Origin: Planctomycetales bacterium
GTDB lineage: Bacteria > Planctomycetota > Planctomycetia > Isosphaerales > Isosphaeraceae
Assembly (NCBI GenBank): GCA_027435495.1
Contig: DAHZZC010000319.1
Span: 1 to 10,301 of the forward strand
Direction: 5' to 3'
DNA: 10,301 nucleotides
Position numbers and translations under genes: made by a program
Notes under the pieces: generated by a model
What the model saw: the letters and a program-made list of their open reading frames with translations, nothing else
The model's database searches: none
What the model was told of the DNA's origin: nothing
Part shown: positions 7,586 to 10,301 of the stretch, piece after piece
How the letters are laid out: every line of letters starts with the position of its first letter
Numbering within the stretch: position 1 is the first letter of the stretch

Positions 7586-8557
7586 ATGGGCGACGATCGC
7601 GGACAGAACGGGCCGGGCATGGACCGTCGTCGGTTCCTTGGCGTGGGGCTCGGTGCGCTGGCGGGATCAGGTTCCATCGCCCGGGCGCAGGAGGCGGGAT
7701 CGAAGCCCACCGCCTCGCCTCGCCGCAACCCGATCGGCGTCTCGACCTATTCGTTCTGGCAGTTTCGGGGGCGTCGGCTGGATATCCTGGAGTGCATCGA
7801 CCGCGCCGCGGCGATGGGGTTTGACGGCGTCGAGGTCTTGCATATCCAGATGGCCGACGAGTCGAACGCGGCGCTCCAGCAGATCAAGCATCGGGCGCAC
7901 TCGCTCGGCCTGGCCCTGATGGGCTTCTCGACGCATCAGGGCTTCGTCTCGCCCGATCCCCAGCAGCGGCACGACAACGTCCAGAAGACGCTCTACCAGA
8001 TCGACCTCGCCTATCGCCTGGGCATCCCGACGATGCGGATCAACACCGGGCGATGGGGGACGACCAAATCGTTCGACGACCTGATGGCACACAAGGGGAT
8101 CGAGCCGCCGCTGGAGGGCCACACCGAGGACGAGGCCTTCAAGTGGACGATCGACTCGATCGAGAAGCTCCTCCCGCGCGCCGAGGAATGCGGGGTGGTC
8201 CTCGGGCTGGAGAACCACTGGGGCCTCGGCCGGACCGCGGCGGGCGTCCTTCGGATCGTCGAGACGATCCAATCGCCCTGGCTTCAAATGACGCTCGATA
8301 CCGGCAACTTTCTCGAAAACTCGTACGAGCAGATGGATCAGATGGCGTCGAGCAAGGTCCCCATTGCGCTGGTGCAGGCGAAGACATATTACGGCGGCGG
8401 CCGATGGTACGCGCTCGACCTCGACTACGCCCGAATCGCCGAGATCCTGCGAAAGCACAATTACCGCGGCTGGATCTCGCTCGAATTCGAGGGGAACGAG
8501 GACGCGCGCACCGGCGTCCCGAAGGGCCTGGCGATGCTCCGAAAGAACTTCGGCTGA
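7586..8557 (+). CDS. Tat-exported sugar isomerase/epimerase-like TIM-barrel protein
   Basis: This 323-residue protein belongs to the xylose-isomerase-like TIM-barrel (AP endonuclease 2) superfamily, which includes sugar epimerases and isomerases. The N-terminus holds a twin-arginine signal (DRRRFLG at 13-19, then a hydrophobic stretch ending GSIARAQ), so it is likely exported folded, with its metal. The barrel begins at NPIGVSTYSFW and continues through GFDGVEVLHIQ. Candidate metal ligands are E209 (GLENHWG), D238 (LDTGNF) and E300 (SLEFEG). The fourth position, 26 residues after the Asp, is Gln264 (LVQAKTYYGGG) where tagatose-3-epimerase-type enzymes have His. The C-terminal GWISLEFEGNED...VPKGLAMLRKNFG is typical of the family. 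Substrate cannot be told from sequence. Such exported members are numerous in planctomycetes, where they are presumed to act on complex sugars. The gene ends 7 bases before the stop of the opposing small membrane-protein gene. Confidence 0.88.
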   Translation: MGDDRGQNGPGMDRRRFLGVGLGALAGSGSIARAQEAGSKPTASPRRNPIGVSTYSFWQFRGRRLDILECIDRAAAMGFDGVEVLHIQMADESNAALQQIKHRAHSLGLALMGFSTHQGFVSPDPQQRHDNVQKTLYQIDLAYRLGIPTMRINTGRWGTTKSFDDLMAHKGIEPPLEGHTEDEAFKWTIDSIEKLLPRAEECGVVLGLENHWGLGRTAAGVLRIVETIQSPWLQMTLDTGNFLENSYEQMDQMASSKVPIALVQAKTYYGGGRWYALDLDYARIAEILRKHNYRGWISLEFEGNEDARTGVPKGLAMLRKNFG

Positions 8558-8564
8558 TCGGGCC

Positions 8565-8840
8565 TCACCAGAGCTTATCCCGCAGGAAGGCGACGGTCGG
8601 GGCTGACAGAATCCAGGGAAGAAAGATCACCCAGTCGAGGTCGGCATCAAGGTCCCGGCTGATGATTGGCAACAGCAAGAGAACCGGCAGCAATCCGGCC
8701 GCCAACATCGCCAGCCCCAGCACGCCCGCCGCCAGAAACGCCAAAGAAGGATGAATTCGCAGGAGCGCCGAGCGGACCGCCAGCAGCCCGATCAGGACCA
8801 TCATCCGTCGGGTCGTGATCCGGATACGCAGGAATCTCAT
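8565..8840 (-). CDS. Small membrane protein of unknown function (91 aa)
   Basis: The product has 91 residues. A basic N-terminus (MRFLRIRITTRR) precedes strongly hydrophobic segments at about 13-22, 31-58 and 68-84, so it is a multi-pass inner-membrane protein. The frame stays open upstream to an ATG at 9017, but the extra 59 residues are arginine- and proline-rich, would run through the divergent promoter region and overlap the neighbouring gene; the ATG at 8840, just before the characteristic leader, is preferred. Many small planctomycete proteins begin in this way with an (R/I)xTxRxxMVL-type segment, and none has a known role to my knowledge. The Shine-Dalgarno is weak. The gene is convergent with the epimerase-like gene and divergent from the 73-residue protein gene. 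Confidence 0.7.
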   Translation of the reverse strand: MRFLRIRITTRRMMVLIGLLAVRSALLRIHPSLAFLAAGVLGLAMLAAGLLPVLLLLPIISRDLDADLDWVIFLPWILSAPTVAFLRDKLW

Positions 8841-8971
8841 GAGCGGACCGCTTGCCTCGGGACGAACTGTGCGCGGGGGACGCTCTCTGTCAGAATAGGG
8901 TCGGACTCGCCTGATCTTCCATCCCCTGGTCGATCCCCAAAGATCCCACCGAAATCCCGAGGTCCCTGGAA
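8841..8971. other. Short divergent intergenic region
   Basis: These 131 bases separate the two small membrane-protein genes and must hold at least the promoter for the rightward pair. A CAGAAT at 8891-8896 is a weak -10 candidate without a matching -35. No hairpin or small gene was seen. Confidence 0.4.
8959..8963 (+). promoter_or_regulatory. Shine-Dalgarno GAGGT of the 73-aa membrane protein
   Basis: GAGGT lies 8 bases before the ATG at 8972, the expected distance, which supports this very short reading frame as a real gene. Confidence 0.6.
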
Positions 8972-9193
8972 ATGCTCTTTTCCTACATCGGCCCCGAGAC
9001 CATGCTGCCGGTGACATCGGTCATTGCGGCGGTCGCGGGCGTCTTCATGATGTTCGGCCGGACGGCCGTCGGATTCGGCCGGAACCTCGTTCGACGGGTC
9101 GCGCCCGGCCCGAAGTACGTCCCGCCGCCGCCGATCGAGCAGCCCGATGCGCCGGAGGCCACGCCGACGCCCACCGACGCCGAGGCGCCCTGA
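8972..9193 (+). CDS. Small single-pass membrane protein (73 aa), partner of the downstream phosphodiesterase
   Basis: The product has 73 residues. The start MLFSYIGPETMLP leads into one hydrophobic segment (about 11-30, including TSVIAAVAGVFMMF), then a basic stretch (RNLVRRV, about 37-43) that fits a cytoplasmic boundary, then a Pro- and Glu/Asp-rich tail (PPPPIEQPDAPEA). I recognise no domain and cannot give a function. A good ribosome-binding site supports the gene, as does its position 43 bases before the phosphodiesterase, with which it probably forms an operon. It may anchor or assist that enzyme, or act on a shared lipid or cell-envelope substrate; this is inference from position only. 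Confidence 0.72.
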   Translation: MLFSYIGPETMLPVTSVIAAVAGVFMMFGRTAVGFGRNLVRRVAPGPKYVPPPPIEQPDAPEATPTPTDAEAP

Positions 9194-9220
9194 TCGCGCG
9201 CTCGTTTCCCGCCGTCTCGT

Positions 9221-9227
9221 AGGAGGA
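9221..9227 (+). promoter_or_regulatory. Strong Shine-Dalgarno AGGAGGA that fixes a GTG start
   Basis: AGGAGGA lies 9 bases before the GTG at 9237. There is no ATG nearby in this frame, so this site decides the start of the phosphodiesterase gene. Confidence 0.85.
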
Positions 9228-9236
9228 ATCCGCCCC

Positions 9237-10301
9237 GTGGACGGAGCCATCAAGAAGGTCATCGTCATCGGCCTGGACGGCCTGAGTCCGACGATCGTCG
9301 ACCGCCTGCTCAATGCCGGCCAGCTTCCGAACCTGGCCCGGCTCCGCGACCTCGGCGGCTATTCCCGGGTCGCCACCACCCGACCCGCGCAGACGCCGGT
9401 GGCCTGGTCCACCTTCGCCACCGGCGTGAATCCCGGCGGGCACGGCATTTTTGACTTCCTCCGCCGGAACCCGAAGAACTACCTGCCCGACCTCTCGCTC
9501 AACCGGTACGAGCAGAAAAACGCCTTCCTGCCGCCGAAGGCCGTGAACCTTCGTGGCGGCGTTTCCATCTGGGAACTCCTGAAAACCGCCGGCCGGAACG
9601 CGACGATCCTCCGATGTCCATGTACCTATCCGCCCGACCCCGTTCGCGGCCGGATGCTCTCGGGAATGGGTGTCCCCGACCTTCGCGGCGGACTCGGTAC
9701 CTCGACGTTTTTTACCACGGATCCCCTCGCCAAACCCCGCGAAAGCGAGAGGGTCGTCCCGCTCGTTCCCGGCGAGACCGCCGGAGTCTACCATCTGTAC
9801 CTCACGGGACCTCACGGGACAAAAAACGAGGACCTCCGGGTCGATTTTTTGCTCCAGCTCGATGGTTTTCAACGTCGGGCGGTCATTCGGTCCGATGGCA
9901 GTCCCAAAGAACTTCCCCTCCAGGAGGGCGCCTGGAGCGACTGGCTCCGCCTGAAGTTCAAAGTCGGGATGTTGCAGTCGATCCGGGGGATGGTGCGCTT
10001 CTACCTGATCAACGCCGGCCCCGAGCCTGTCCTCTATGCCTCGCCCATCAATTTCGACCCCGAGAGCCCCTTCTTCCCCATCAGCGCCCCGGCCGATTAC
10101 GCGAGCGACCTCGCCCGTGATATCGGCCTCTTTTACACGACAGGGATGGTCGAAGATCATACTGGATTGAATAATGAAAGGATCTCCGAATCTGCGTTCA
10201 TGGATCAGTGCGCGATCGCCTGGGACGAGAGCAGGGAGATGATGCACCGCGAGCTTCAGCGGTTTGACGACGGGCTTTTTTACGTCCTGTACGACACGCC
10301 C
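9237..10301 (+). CDS. Alkaline-phosphatase-superfamily type I phosphodiesterase/nucleotide pyrophosphatase (3' end outside window)
   Basis: The GTG-started frame stays open for 355 codons to the window edge. The N-terminus KKVIVIGLDGLSP places Asp14 at the first metal-binding position of the alkaline-phosphatase superfamily. PAQTPVAWSTFATG follows, with Thr53 at the position of the nucleophile in nucleotide pyrophosphatases/phosphodiesterases, then NPGGHGIFDFL. Residues to about 285 form a large insert, with DLRVDFLLQLDGF and YASPINFDPESPFFPIS. After it the catalytic fold resumes (IGLFYTTGMVEDHTGLNN) and the window stops in GLFYVLYDTP, just where the next metal ligands (Asp and His) are expected. 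There is no signal peptide, so it may be cytoplasmic or membrane-associated; the substrate (phosphodiester, sulfate or phospholipid headgroup) is unknown. A 10-base direct repeat lies at 9799-9818 inside the insert. It probably shares a transcript with the 73-residue membrane protein gene. Confidence 0.88.
   Translation, partial: MDGAIKKVIVIGLDGLSPTIVDRLLNAGQLPNLARLRDLGGYSRVATTRPAQTPVAWSTFATGVNPGGHGIFDFLRRNPKNYLPDLSLNRYEQKNAFLPPKAVNLRGGVSIWELLKTAGRNATILRCPCTYPPDPVRGRMLSGMGVPDLRGGLGTSTFFTTDPLAKPRESERVVPLVPGETAGVYHLYLTGPHGTKNEDLRVDFLLQLDGFQRRAVIRSDGSPKELPLQEGAWSDWLRLKFKVGMLQSIRGMVRFYLINAGPEPVLYASPINFDPESPFFPISAPADYASDLARDIGLFYTTGMVEDHTGLNNERISESAFMDQCAIAWDESREMMHRELQRFDDGLFYVLYDTP

Noticed and set aside
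8841..9017. N-terminal extension of the 91-residue membrane protein from ATG 9017
   Set aside because: The added residues are Arg/Pro-rich, lack any domain, overlap the 73-residue protein gene and cross the divergent promoter region.
10130..10205. AT-richer patch near the right edge, considered as a sign of transfer
   Set aside because: It encodes the expected family segment (FYTTGMVEDHTGLNN) in frame, so it is local codon choice and not an insertion boundary.
9045..10247. 400-codon minus-strand frame and plus-strand frames at 9614-10120 and 9670-9954
   Set aside because: They are shadows of the GTG-started phosphodiesterase, whose own frame is open throughout and carries family motifs.

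Overview
The window looks like chromosomal DNA from a high-GC member of the Planctomycetota, probably close to the Isosphaeraceae. This rests on content rather than on any marker gene: a large secreted protein that starts with a basic stretch and an LEGRELLA motif instead of an ordinary signal peptide, a very small membrane protein starting with basic residues and an 'ITTRRMMVLI' segment, a seven-haem cytochrome c, a Tat-exported sugar isomerase/epimerase-like protein, and a parallel beta-helix repeat protein. No rRNA, tRNA, insertion sequence, integrase, CRISPR array or phage gene was seen.

Layout. Bases 1-1194 (+) are the C-terminal part of a repeat-built beta-helix protein, closed by a strong hairpin-plus-T-run terminator (1270-1321). 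Facing it on the minus strand, 1355-3952 encodes an 865-residue secreted protein that resembles the GH64/thaumatin-like beta-1,3-glucanase superfamily, with three diverged copies of a beta-rich module placed inside and after it. A 248-base divergent region (3953-4200) separates it from a rightward cluster: an M13 (PepO/neprilysin-type) zinc endopeptidase (4201-6231), a membrane-anchored seven-haem cytochrome c (6245-7489) 13 bases later, and a Tat-signal TIM-barrel epimerase/isomerase-like protein (7586-8557). A 91-codon membrane protein gene (8565-8840, minus) converges on the last of these with only 7 bases between stop codons. Diverging from it is a 73-codon membrane protein gene (8972-9193), followed after 43 bases by a GTG-started alkaline-phosphatase-superfamily phosphodiesterase (9237 to the right edge, incomplete).

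How the genes may fit together. Nearly everything is predicted to act outside the cytoplasm: exported peptidase, exported haem protein, exported sugar enzyme, secreted glucanase-like protein and secreted beta-helix protein. The peptidase and cytochrome are close enough to share a transcript, but no common pathway is evident. The 73-residue membrane protein and the phosphodiesterase look like a two-gene operon. I see no complete new system. The points most worth checking are the architecture of the glucanase-like protein, the His-to-Gln change at the metal site of the epimerase-like protein, and the small membrane protein paired with the phosphodiesterase.
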